In this document: in pieces, positions 15,715 through 24,499 of the stretch
Position numbering within the stretch: position 1 is the first letter of the stretch
Layout: every line of letters starts with the position of its first letter
Source: Clostridiaceae bacterium BL-3
GTDB taxonomy: Bacteria > Bacillota > Clostridia > Clostridiales > Clostridiaceae
Direction of reading: 5' to 3'
DNA length: 64,000 bases
Assembly: GCA_902809985.1 (NCBI GenBank)
Contig: CADDXC010000001.1
Location: 248,001 to 312,000 of the forward strand
The notes under the pieces: model-generated
What the model was told of the DNA's origin: nothing
What the model saw: the letters and a program-made list of their open reading frames with translations, nothing else
Databases searched by the model: none
Program-made: the position numbers and the translations under genes

Positions 15715-16989
15715 ATGAGTAAACGTCTGCAAATCGATTATATCGATGTTAAAAAGGTTCAATTCGGAAATAAATCCGAGTTGGTTAACGGTGTGTTAAC
15801 AGTTAATAAGGAAGAGCTTTATAACCTGATTAATAATGACTTGTTTGCATGGATGAATATCCAATTGGTATACCCTGGTGAGAGCTGCAGAATGCTGGCA
15901 GTGCATGACATCATGCAGCCGCGCTGTAAAAAAGAACATCCGGAAGAATCTTATCCGGGAATTTGGGGAAAACTGGCACCTGCAGGTGAAGGGGAAACGG
16001 TAGCACTTAGAGGTGTAGTTGTTTCAGACATTTATTATGCAAAGTGTAATGTTAAATATTATATGGATATGGGCGGTCCATGTGCAAAATACACTCATTT
16101 TTCAAGACATTATCATGTCGTTATCGATGCTGCACCAGCTGAGGGTGTCAGTGATTTAAGTTATGCGGAAGCGTTAAAACATGCTTCACTGACGGCAAAT
16201 GTATATTTGGCTAAGCTTGGTGTTGATCTAAAGCCAGATGAAAAAGAAGTCTTTGAGCTCGGACCAGTTGGCCCAGGAAAGGATGGCAAGCCTCTACCTA
16301 AAGTGGCATACTTTGTTACCCATATGGCCTCACATGATACTTGGAATATATTGTACTATGGGCAAAGCGCGCTTAATTTTCTCCCAATCATAGTTCAGCC
16401 TACCGAAGTGCTTGATGGAGCTTTCCTATGGCGATATTGGGAATGTAATTATTACCTGCAAAACGAGCTGTATATCAGGGAACTTATGAAGCGCCACGGC
16501 AGGGATCTTGAATTTGTGGGAGTTGTTTTCGCAAATAACGTTATGAAAATTGACGGTAAAAATACCATGGGCATGATTGGAGCGACATTATGCCGTGACA
16601 CATTAAAAGCGGATTGTGTTGTGATCAATAAGTCAGGTATGGGACATTGCCAGCTTGATTTGGCGCTGGCTTTTAACTGGGCAGAAAAAATGGGTATGCC
16701 CTGTGTAATGAATCTCTCGGCTGTGTCCAATGATCGCCCGGGTGACATGCTGGTGATCTCAGATCCTAAAGTTGATGCTGTTGTCAACAGCGGGCGTAAT
16801 TATACGCTTCATCACCCGAGAGTTAAACGACTGATTGGGGAGAATGCCGGAGTTCCTAGTCTAGCTGGTATTGATCCTTGGGGACCTTTCGATCATACCA
16901 CCAATTTTGCATATCAGGGAATATGGTCCCAGCTGGGAGATTGCTATGTGACTACGGATTCAAATATTCCATGGAAAGAAGAGGTGTAA
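15715..16989 (+). CDS. GrdE/GrdG/GrdI-like substrate-binding component (pyruvoyl proprotein)
   Basis: Proprotein of 424 residues related to the substrate-specific component B of glycine (GrdE), sarcosine (GrdG) and betaine (GrdI) reductases. Family features: PGESCRMLAVHDIMQPR near residue 60, PTEVLDGAF, and RELMKRHGRDLEFVGVV. In GrdE the proprotein cleaves itself before a Cys to form a pyruvoyl group; the equivalent here is probably Cys244 in RYWECNYYLQNE. The residues around it differ from GrdE (NIAC-type context), so the substrate may not be glycine. ATG 15715 is taken because AAAGGATGG precedes it; ATG 15703 lies within that site. The Sec gene follows after 3 bases. Confidence 0.88.
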   Translation: MSKRLQIDYIDVKKVQFGNKSELVNGVLTVNKEELYNLINNDLFAWMNIQLVYPGESCRMLAVHDIMQPRCKKEHPEESYPGIWGKLAPAGEGETVALRGVVVSDIYYAKCNVKYYMDMGGPCAKYTHFSRHYHVVIDAAPAEGVSDLSYAEALKHASLTANVYLAKLGVDLKPDEKEVFELGPVGPGKDGKPLPKVAYFVTHMASHDTWNILYYGQSALNFLPIIVQPTEVLDGAFLWRYWECNYYLQNELYIRELMKRHGRDLEFVGVVFANNVMKIDGKNTMGMIGATLCRDTLKADCVVINKSGMGHCQLDLALAFNWAEKMGMPCVMNLSAVSNDRPGDMLVISDPKVDAVVNSGRNYTLHHPRVKRLIGENAGVPSLAGIDPWGPFDHTTNFAYQGIWSQLGDCYVTTDSNIPWKEEV

Positions 16990-16992
16990 ATC

Positions 16993-18312
16993 ATGGCTAA
17001 AAAGTATCGAATAGTTCATTATATAAACCAGTTTTATGGAGGATTTGGTGGAGAAGATACTGCAGGTATGGATATAGTTGTTAAAGAAGAGCCTGTGGGG
17101 CCAGGTTTAGCAATGAAAAATGCGTTTGGTGACAGAGCGGAAATTGTGGCTACGATTATTTGTGGGGACAATCATATTGCGGAAAACTTGGAAACAGTAG
17201 TACCTGAGGTGGTTAAAATTGTAAAAAAATACAATCCAGATATGTTCATTGCCGGTCCTGGATTCAATGCTGGCAGATATGGCATGGCCTGTGGTGCGAC
17301 AACAGCAGCAGTTGTTGAAACACTGAAAATTCCGGGCGTTACAGCATTATATGCTGAAAATCCTGGAACTGATATGTATAAAGATCGCTGTTATATTCTC
17401 AAAACAGAAAACAATGCCAGGAAGATGAGAGAAGTTATAAAAAAAATAGTTGATTTTTCCCTTCGATTGGTGTCAGGAGAAGCAATTGGGGATGGTAAGA
17501 AGGAAGATTACCATGGAAGCGGTCCGGCCATTGAAATCGATTATTCAATACCAGCACCAAAACGAGCCATTAACATGCTTTTAGCTAAGTATTACAATAA
17601 GCCTTATAGAACGGAAGTGGTTATGCCCAATCATGAAAAAATTCCGGTGCCGGTACTTGATAAACCCTTGTCAGAAGCAAAAATTGCACTTGTTACTGAT
17701 GGAGGCCTAGTACCAAAGGGAAACCCTGATAATATGGTTGTTACCAATTCGACTTGTTTTAAATATTACTTAATTGAAGGAAAGGACAAACTAAGTCCTG
17801 AGGATTATGAAGTAAGACATCAAGGTTATAATAATGCCTTTGTTCTTGATGATCCCAACCGTCTTGTGCCAGTTGATGCAATGAGGACGCTTGAAAAAGA
17901 AGGTGTCATCGGTTCTTTATTTGATTCATATTTTACAACTGCAGGTGTGATGACTCCTATGGAGAAAGGTAAGAAATTTGGTGAAGGTATTGCCAAAATA
18001 ATGAAAGAACACAAGGTTGATGCGGCTATATTGACGTCCACCTGAGGAACTAGTTCTCGCTGTGGTGCAGTGATGACAAAAGAAATCGAACGTGCTGGTG
18101 TTCCTATTGTTCAAGTGACGAACTTGACAAAAATCGCCGAAGGTATAGGTTCTAACAGAATTCTTCGTGGAAACAGCGTCTTGCATGTTTTTGGCGATCC
18201 TTCGCTGCCAAAGAAAAATGAAGTGGCCTATCGTAAAAATGCTGTCAAGAAAGCTTTGAAAATGCTTGAAGAAGTGCCGGAAGAGGGTAAATCGGTAATC
18301 GAGGAAATTTAA
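16993..18312 (+). CDS. GrdB/GrdF/GrdH-like selenoprotein (TGA = Sec)
   Basis: Sec-containing subunit of the substrate-specific component, 439 residues when TGA 18043-18045 (codon 351) is read as Sec. Known GrdB proteins carry Sec at about residue 350. Family features: HYINQFYGGFGGEDTAG at the start, GPGFNAGRYGMACG, DDPNRLVPVDAMRTLEKEG, and the Sec site LTSTUGTSSRCGAVMTKEI. Known members have UGTCTRCGA, so the first Cys of UxxCxxC is Ser here. Downstream residues stay in frame and remain homologous (EIERAGVPIVQ), so the TGA is not a pseudogene stop. It would bind the amine substrate with the pyruvoyl partner and pass the carboxymethyl group to GrdA. Confidence 0.93.
18043..18073 (+). promoter_or_regulatory. 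selenocysteine codon and candidate bSECIS of the GrdB-like gene
   Basis: TGA 18043-18045, then stem TCGCTG (18057-18062)/CAGTGA (18068-18073) with one G-U pair and loop TGGTG, starting 11 bases after the codon. A GAACTAGTTC palindrome lies between them and could compete. Confidence 0.6.
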
Positions 18313-18373
18313 GCTGGAAATAGCCAATGTGATAATATGACAATATGTTAAAATTAAAAGGAGGTTATTCTTT

Positions 18374-19549
18374 ATGGTTAAGAATAATAAATATAGTGTT
18401 AATACAGCTGAGCCAATATCTGTGAATGTTATAGATCCTTCTACAAAAAAAATATGGCCGGCTGAATTATGCCATGATTCAGATGGGTTTTTCCTGAAGC
18501 AATCCTCTGATCAAGCCAAGGATGCAGAGTTATTTTTGAGTCCTGGCTGGATTGATTTACATGCTCATGTTTACTATGGCGTAGGAGCCATATCCATACC
18601 TCCGGATTCAATTGGATTTGATACCGGTGTTCATTTTATAGCTGATGCTGGAAGTTCAGGTGAAGCTACCATTACTGGATTGAGAAAATATGTTGCACCT
18701 GCCTTTAATACTCCATTTAAAGCCTGGTTAAATATATGTTCTACTGGTTTGGCACAAATACCTGAAGCTACAGATATTTCCGCAATGGATGTAGCAAAAA
18801 CGGTGAGAGCGGCCAATGCAAATCGTCCCTTTGTCTGCGGCATCAAAATCAGAGCTGAAAAAACCACCGTCGGTGCAATGGGTATACAGCCGGTAAAACT
18901 TGCAGCTAAAGCTGCACGAGAAACGGGAATGCGCCTTATGGTACACATTGGGCTGCCTATGCCGTGCATCGAGGATATACTGGATATTTTGGCTCCAGGT
19001 GACGTAATATCTCATGTTTATCACGGGAAATTAAATTCACCCTGGACGTCTGAGGGCAAACCGATTCCTGCTATGGAAAGAGCTTTAAAGCGCGGTGTTC
19101 TTATGGATGTAGCCCATGGAATAGGCAGTTTTAGTTTTGAAGTTGCAAAGAGGGCAATAGCTGCAGGATATCCTCCGTTTACTATTAGCTCTGATGCTCA
19201 TGTTCTAGGCATAAATGGTCCTGTTTATGATCTTCCGACTACAATGACTAAATTGTGTGCTGCGGGCATGGATCTTGTGGATGTAATAGAAGCGGTGACA
19301 GCATCACCTGCTAAAATATTACAGCTGGGTGATTGGTGCAATTTGAAGGGAAGACTGCATAATGCAACATTGTTTAAGCTTAGTAAATCTGCTCCTGCAT
19401 CCAGAAAATTTATTGATTGTGTTGGCAAAGAAATTTTCCCTGAGAAATATATTATTCCTACAGCTATAATTAATAAAGAAGAAATGAAATGGCTGGATTA
19501 TCCTCTTAAAAATGTAAAGGTAGATGTTGATCCTGCAGTACACATATAA
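18374..19549 (+). CDS. metal-dependent amidohydrolase (dihydroorotase-like, COG3964 type)
   Basis: Amidohydrolase-superfamily enzyme of 391 residues. The binuclear metal site is complete: H63 and H65 (DLHAH), K158 (probably carboxylated, GIKIR), H191 (VHIG), H214 (ISHVYH) and D274 (SSDAH). The family resembles predicted amidohydrolases of the EF_0837/AHA_3915 type, whose substrates are poorly known. No signal peptide, so cytoplasmic. AAGGAGG precedes ATG 18374. The gene is 61 bases after the GrdB-like gene and before the operon terminator, so it is co-transcribed with a reductase. I infer that it hydrolyses an N-acyl, carbamoyl or cyclic amide to give the amine the reductase uses. Confidence 0.88.
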   Translation: MVKNNKYSVNTAEPISVNVIDPSTKKIWPAELCHDSDGFFLKQSSDQAKDAELFLSPGWIDLHAHVYYGVGAISIPPDSIGFDTGVHFIADAGSSGEATITGLRKYVAPAFNTPFKAWLNICSTGLAQIPEATDISAMDVAKTVRAANANRPFVCGIKIRAEKTTVGAMGIQPVKLAAKAARETGMRLMVHIGLPMPCIEDILDILAPGDVISHVYHGKLNSPWTSEGKPIPAMERALKRGVLMDVAHGIGSFSFEVAKRAIAAGYPPFTISSDAHVLGINGPVYDLPTTMTKLCAAGMDLVDVIEAVTASPAKILQLGDWCNLKGRLHNATLFKLSKSAPASRKFIDCVGKEIFPEKYIIPTAIINKEEMKWLDYPLKNVKVDVDPAVHI

Positions 19550-19570
19550 GAAAATTTAAATACAGAAATG

Positions 19571-19616
19571 AAGGAGTCTGCTGCATAATTTAATTATGCA
19601 AGCAGGTTCCTTTTTT
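19571..19616. terminator. bidirectional terminator
   Basis: Long imperfect stem AAGGAGTCTGCTGCATAAT with ATTATGCAAGCAGGTTCCTT, then TTTTTT. It lies between the convergent amidohydrolase and htrA-like genes and serves the plus strand clearly, the minus strand possibly. Confidence 0.85.
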
Positions 19617-19623
19617 AAATATT

Positions 19624-20835
19624 CTATTCTGTCAGTGTCAGTTGAAGTGTCTTGGTAGATCCATCTCTATAAATTACCACTGAAACTGTATCACCGGATT
19701 TATGGGTGGATTTTATTTTATTTATTTCTTCTACGGTTTTTATGGATTTGCCGTCAAATTTTTGTATGATATCCTCTGGTTCCAATCCGGCCTTTTCAGC
19801 GGGACTGGATTTTTCAATTTCCTTTACATAAACACCTTCAGGTATGTTGTATTTCTTTGACAGGCTGGAGTCAATATCCACGCAGGCAATTCCGATTTTC
19901 AATATGGGTTTTAAGAGGCCGTTTAACTTGGAAGCCACTGTATTTATAGGAATGGCGAATCCTATACCTTCAACCCCGTTTCCACCTATTTTAGCTGAAT
20001 TTACTCCTATTACCTGCCCAAGTGAATTTACAAGGGCACCGCCGCTGTTTCCTGGGTTTATAGCTGCATCTGTCTGTAAAAAGCTTTGAGTGGTGTTACC
20101 CACAGTGATTTCTCTTTTTGTAGCACTTATAATACCACTTGTGACAGAGCCTAAAAGTTCCTTGCCGAGGGGATTGCCTATGGCTACTACAGAATCTCCT
20201 ACCTGAACATTATCAGAGTTTCCGAGTTCGGCCACTGCCGGCATTTCAGTTTTAGTGGTTACTTTTATTACAGCCAGATCCTGATTTTCATCGTAATTTA
20301 CAACTTTGGCGGATACGGTTTTTTTATTGCTCAATATGACACTTATGCTCTGAGCACCCTGTATCACATGGTAATTTGTGAGTATATATCCATCGGAGTT
20401 TATTATTATGCCTGAACCCATTCCATCGTCCTCACTGCTTTGCCCATCTGAAAAACCGAACATATCCGAATATTGGGATATGGATTTAGTGGAAACACCC
20501 ACTACTGCAGGGCTTACTTTTTTAGCTATTTCTGCTATTGTAAGGCCGCTCTTGCTTGAAGTGGATATAGGGGAAACCTGTGTCTGTGAAGGCTTTGTCT
20601 GCGTTGAGTTTATGGTCTCATAAAGTGGTGTATTTTTGAAAAAGTCTGTATTTGGAACTACATATAAAAAAGCTGCGGCAGATAGAGAGGCGCCTATCAA
20701 GCTGGATATCAATGCCAGGGATATATATGAAAAAATTTTTTTGCCTCTGGAATGTTTTTGGGAAAATTTATTTTTGAAACGGGATAATATGTTCATTCTT
20801 GCAGTATCTTGATTTTTGTTATAATTATCATCCAT
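19624..20835 (-). CDS. HtrA/DegP-like membrane-anchored serine protease
   Basis: Envelope quality-control protease of 403 residues. A charged cytoplasmic tail (1-33) precedes one membrane segment (34-60), a Ser/Thr/Gln-rich linker (70-95), a trypsin-like domain (about 105-290) with the triad H156 (TNYHV), D186 (NQDLAV) and S264 (NPGNSGGAL), and one C-terminal PDZ domain (about 305-400, GLEPEDIIQKFDGKSI). This is the layout of Bacillus HtrA/HtrB-type proteins. The ATG at 20835 is preceded on the minus strand by AAGGAGGAA. It stands alone, converging on the amidohydrolase operon. Confidence 0.93.
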   Translation of the reverse strand: MDDNYNKNQDTARMNILSRFKNKFSQKHSRGKKIFSYISLALISSLIGASLSAAAFLYVVPNTDFFKNTPLYETINSTQTKPSQTQVSPISTSSKSGLTIAEIAKKVSPAVVGVSTKSISQYSDMFGFSDGQSSEDDGMGSGIIINSDGYILTNYHVIQGAQSISVILSNKKTVSAKVVNYDENQDLAVIKVTTKTEMPAVAELGNSDNVQVGDSVVAIGNPLGKELLGSVTSGIISATKREITVGNTTQSFLQTDAAINPGNSGGALVNSLGQVIGVNSAKIGGNGVEGIGFAIPINTVASKLNGLLKPILKIGIACVDIDSSLSKKYNIPEGVYVKEIEKSSPAEKAGLEPEDIIQKFDGKSIKTVEEINKIKSTHKSGDTVSVVIYRDGSTKTLQLTLTE

Positions 20836-21084
20836 GTAAAATTCCTCCTTCTATGAGCTTTTAATAACTATATTATATCATGGTTATATGATAGTTTTTT
20901 TTTGTTACAACTATATGTCAAAACTGTAAACTGAGTATGACAATTCTGTTTATTATATGTTACAGATTTTTTATGCTTTTATTAAAAAAGTATTGATATA
21001 ATTATTATAATATTATACAATTATCTTCTATATTTTATAGGAGAAAATTTAATTTGGAAAGTTCGATTAAGTTAAGGTGATTTT

Positions 21085-22236
21085 ATGATATATGTAATTG
21101 GTATATTATCTGTATTTATATTTACCGGTGTAAATTTGTATATTGGTATAACTGTTTTTGAAACTTTTAAATATTTTGTGACTTTTATAAATTCATATGT
21201 CTATTGGATTGTGTTTTTGCTGCTTGTATTGTCCTTTTTTATAGGAAAATTTTTCAAAAAAATCCTGCCTGAATTTATAAGTAAGATGTTTTACTTAATA
21301 GGATGCTATTGGCTAGCTGTAATTTTTTATTTTATAATAGCTGTGATAATATTTCAAATTATCAAATTGACCTGCTATCTTTTGCCTTTTGCTTATATTT
21401 CAGATGGAATTAAATGGAGAGCTGTATTTTATGCTGTTTCAATGATGATAATATGTGTTATTTTAATAATTGGAACTTATAATGCAAATTCAATAAGACT
21501 GTCGAAATATAATTTACAAGTTGAGAAAAATATAAATGGAATTGAAAAATTGAACATAGTGATGATATCTGATATTCATGCAGGTAGAATAGTGGGCAAA
21601 AGCAGAGTGAAAAATTTAGTTAAAAATGTAAATTCATTGAAACCTGATCTGGTTATTTTAGCAGGTGATATTATAGATGATGATGTGGATTTGAAAGAAA
21701 TGAAAGATATTCTGACGCCATTAAAAGATATAGATTCCGCCTATGGTGTATATGCGGTGTTTGGAAATCATGAATATATTGGCAGAAATACTGGGTATAT
21801 GACAGAAGAGTATAAGAGATTGAATATAAAACTTTTGGTAGATGAATTTGAAGGTATAGATAATAGATTTTATATAATAGGACGAAACGATATTGCCTAT
21901 AAGAATTTTACAGGTAAAGAGAGAAAAAATATATTTCAATTGACGGATAGATGTGACAAGACAAAATTACTGATTGCAGTAGATCATAGGCCGGTAGATT
22001 TGGAAAATTGTAAAAATGCGGGGATAGATATTCAGTTTTCCGGACATACCCATAGGGGTCAGCTTCATCCTTTAAATCTTATAACGAAAAGAATCTTTAA
22101 GATTGATTGGGGATATTTAAAAGATGGTAAATTTAATATTATAGTTTCTTCGGGATTTGGAACTTGGGGTCCGCCTATAAGAATTCATAGTAGATCAGAG
22201 ATTGTTGAAGTTATTCTCAAAGGAGCCGTGAATTGA
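21085..22236 (+). CDS. membrane-bound calcineurin-like metallophosphoesterase
   Basis: Protein of 383 residues. The N-terminal ~145 residues form about four to five hydrophobic segments; the rest is a calcineurin-like phosphoesterase domain with the metal motifs SDIHAG, AGDIIDDD, GNHEY, and SGHTHRGQ. This matches the YkuE/YaeI-like group, some of which act on UDP-diacylglucosamine or phospholipids; the substrate here is unknown. ATG 21085 follows TAAGGTGA. The start of the adenine methyltransferase lies 29 bases after its stop, so the two are probably in one operon. Confidence 0.88.
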   Translation: MIYVIGILSVFIFTGVNLYIGITVFETFKYFVTFINSYVYWIVFLLLVLSFFIGKFFKKILPEFISKMFYLIGCYWLAVIFYFIIAVIIFQIIKLTCYLLPFAYISDGIKWRAVFYAVSMMIICVILIIGTYNANSIRLSKYNLQVEKNINGIEKLNIVMISDIHAGRIVGKSRVKNLVKNVNSLKPDLVILAGDIIDDDVDLKEMKDILTPLKDIDSAYGVYAVFGNHEYIGRNTGYMTEEYKRLNIKLLVDEFEGIDNRFYIIGRNDIAYKNFTGKERKNIFQLTDRCDKTKLLIAVDHRPVDLENCKNAGIDIQFSGHTHRGQLHPLNLITKRIFKIDWGYLKDGKFNIIVSSGFGTWGPPIRIHSRSEIVEVILKGAVN

Positions 22237-22265
22237 AAGTTCAATAAGGAGGAGGACAGTTTCCA

Positions 22266-23969
22266 ATGGATAAACAGCGGAAATACACTGTGCTAGGTGA
22301 AGAGTATGAAAAATCTATGAGTTTAGAAGAAAGAAAAAAAAAGGGCAGTTTTTATACACCTTACTATATAGTGGATTATATAGTGGAAAATATTATGTCC
22401 GATTTGGACGTTAAAAAAAATCCTTTTGTAAAGGTGCTGGATCCCTCCTGCGGCAGTGGATATTTTTTAATAAAAGTGTATGAAATTTTAATGAAAAAAT
22501 TCAGCGAGAATTTAGAATTTATTAGACAGAATTTTAAGGATGAAGATTATAGGATTGAAGATAAAAATGGAATCAGATATATAAAGGGCAGTGAATATTG
22601 GCAGTACTCTAACCTGGGCTATCATATACTCAGGGAATGTATATACGGCGCAGATATAGATGAATTTGCCGTAGAACTGGCAAGAATAAATTTGTGCAAT
22701 AAAAGTGGAATTGATTTTGAGTTTAAATATAATATCATATGCTGCAACAGTTTGATAAAATGGGAAAAAGAACATGAAAATGGAGAAATTTGCGGAGATA
22801 TATCTGAATTCTGGAAGAGAAAATATGACTATGTACTGGGAAATCCACCATGGATATCCCTCAGCAGAAAATATAAAAAAGAGGATAAGCTGACGAAGTA
22901 TTATAGTGAGAATTATAGTGGAAATACGTATTTACCCAATTTATATGAATATTTTATAAAAAGATCTATGGAACTTTTAACACCTCATGGAAGATTTGGA
23001 TTTATAATTCCAGATAGACTGGCCAGTAATCTTTATTACAGAGATTTTAGAAAAAATTTACTTGAAAATTATAGCATATTGAATCTGGTCTTTGAAATAA
23101 AATTTCCGGAAGTAAATGCCGATTCCATGATTATTATAGCTGAAAATGGCTGCAGAATGTACAATAAAGTAAATATAGACATATGTAAAAAGAGGATGTA
23201 TGCTGTGGATCAGCAGAAATATCTGGAAAACTTAAATTTTGAGTTCTCTTACTGCTATAATTCAGAGAGCCTGTTTATAAAGGAAGGTATTGAAAAATCC
23301 AGTAAAATGCTTTCTGACATATGCTGTACTTTTACTGGATTCATAGGATATAGATCTAAAGTGACTTCAAATAAGATCAGCTCTAGCCAAGTTAAAATAT
23401 TAAAGGGCGAAAATATAAGAAAATTTAAGGTAGAAGGCAGCTGTTATTATGATTTTATACCTGAGAATATAAAGGGAGGAACCAAGGATATAAAAAAACT
23501 TGCCAGTAAAAATAAAATAGTTATAAGGAAAACTGGGAGCCAGCTGATAGCAGCACTGGATTGTGAAGGATGCATAATAGAACAATCCCTGTATGGTATA
23601 GTGGGCAAGAACAGGAAAATTTCCATTTATTATATTCTGGGAATTTTAAATTCAACCCTAATTCAATGGTACTATTTAAATTTTCTAATAACAAATCCCA
23701 ATTCGACCCCCCAGATTAAAAAGTACAGTTTGGATCGGATACCCATATGCGAATGCAGTTATGAATATAGGAGTGAAGTTGAAAAATTAGTAAATAAAAT
23801 AATGTATGAAAAAGGGGAAAAAAGTAGATTTGAAAAAAAATTAGACGAAACTGTATTTAACCTATATAATATTGACTATAAGTACAGATATATTATAGTG
23901 GATGAAGTACAAAATAGCAGAGATGGGAAAAAAGGTGGCAGAAAATTAAATGGGGGGAATTATTTATGA
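22266..23969 (+). CDS. solitary DNA adenine-N6 methyltransferase (CamA/Eco57I-like)
   Basis: Class-gamma type adenine methyltransferase of 567 residues. SAM motif I is LDPSCGSGYFL (58-68), the catalytic motif IV is NPPW (193-196). A TaqI-C-like target-recognition region follows (about 340-520), with the conserved GILNSTLIQWYY. The N-terminal RKKKGSFYTPYYIVDYIV is typical of this group. Size and domain order resemble CamA, the solitary methyltransferase of C. difficile that methylates CAAAAA and affects sporulation. No restriction endonuclease or specificity gene is nearby. It sits between a metallophosphoesterase and a tiny membrane protein in a core-like context, which points to an epigenetic rather than a defence role. 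The target site cannot be inferred here. Confidence 0.88.
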   Translation: MDKQRKYTVLGEEYEKSMSLEERKKKGSFYTPYYIVDYIVENIMSDLDVKKNPFVKVLDPSCGSGYFLIKVYEILMKKFSENLEFIRQNFKDEDYRIEDKNGIRYIKGSEYWQYSNLGYHILRECIYGADIDEFAVELARINLCNKSGIDFEFKYNIICCNSLIKWEKEHENGEICGDISEFWKRKYDYVLGNPPWISLSRKYKKEDKLTKYYSENYSGNTYLPNLYEYFIKRSMELLTPHGRFGFIIPDRLASNLYYRDFRKNLLENYSILNLVFEIKFPEVNADSMIIIAENGCRMYNKVNIDICKKRMYAVDQQKYLENLNFEFSYCYNSESLFIKEGIEKSSKMLSDICCTFTGFIGYRSKVTSNKISSSQVKILKGENIRKFKVEGSCYYDFIPENIKGGTKDIKKLASKNKIVIRKTGSQLIAALDCEGCIIEQSLYGIVGKNRKISIYYILGILNSTLIQWYYLNFLITNPNSTPQIKKYSLDRIPICECSYEYRSEVEKLVNKIMYEKGEKSRFEKKLDETVFNLYNIDYKYRYIIVDEVQNSRDGKKGGRKLNGGNYL

Positions 23970-24178
23970 TAACCTTGTTTTGCATTTTATTTGTGATATT
24001 AACTTTGTGTTTGGTATTGTCTATAGTGGGAATTGTGATGCTTCCAATTGTAGGACTTATAATAGCAGCAGCCTTTATTATTGCCATAATAGGAATTATT
24101 TTGAAGATTGTATTTTCACTGCCTTTTTTAATACTTGTTATAATATTGGTGATACTGTACATGTGTAGAAATAAATGA
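23966..24178 (+). CDS. small membrane protein, 70 residues
   Basis: Almost wholly hydrophobic protein with two long membrane segments (about 3-30 and 33-66) and a short basic tail CRNK. Its ATG overlaps the methyltransferase stop in ATGA, with GGGGGGAA just upstream, so translation is probably coupled. I recognise no family. Its strict coupling to the methyltransferase is the only functional hint. Confidence 0.65.
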   Translation: MITLFCILFVILTLCLVLSIVGIVMLPIVGLIIAAAFIIAIIGIILKIVFSLPFLILVIILVILYMCRNK

Positions 24179-24340
24179 TCAATTATAATATTCGATATGT
24201 AACGAACTATGTAGGCGGTATAAATTATATAGTGTTTATATGTAAAGAATATTATCAAACTTATTTTATTAAAATATATTGACTTATTATATATATGATG
24301 TTAATATAATTACGTAAATTTAATAAATTCTTTTGAAAAA

Positions 24341-24411
24341 CATTCGTATAATCTTGATATAATATGGTTCAAGAGTTTCTACCAGAAGGCCAAAACTTCT
24401 GACTATGAGTG
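24341..24411 (+). promoter_or_regulatory. guanine-class purine riboswitch (permease)
   Basis: Purine aptamer: P1 CATTCGTA/TATGAGTG (8 bp), P2 with loop GATATAATATGGT, junction AGTTTCTACC, P3 AGAAG/CTTCT, and 3' junction GACTATG. The specificity base (position 74) is C at 24403, which means guanine or hypoxanthine. It precedes a purine permease and a terminator, so it should switch the gene off when purines are plentiful. Confidence 0.93.
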
Positions 24412-24439
24412 GATTCCGGGAAGAAAATATTTCAAGTAT

Positions 24440-24483
24440 TTTCTAATTTGGATTATTCCATAATTCATATTAGAAATTTTTTA
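24440..24483 (+). terminator. riboswitch expression-platform terminator
   Basis: Stem TTTCTAAT (24440-24447)/ATTAGAAA (24469-24476) with a T-run directly after, just before the ribosome site of the permease gene. Confidence 0.75.
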
Positions 24484-24499
24484 TTTTGGAGGTATCAAC

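Noticed and set aside
18043-18312. Separate 80-codon gene after the GrdB-like frame
   Set aside because: It is the C-terminus of the same selenoprotein read through TGA.
22266-23969. Restriction-modification system
   Set aside because: No endonuclease or specificity gene on either side; the methyltransferase is solitary in the window.
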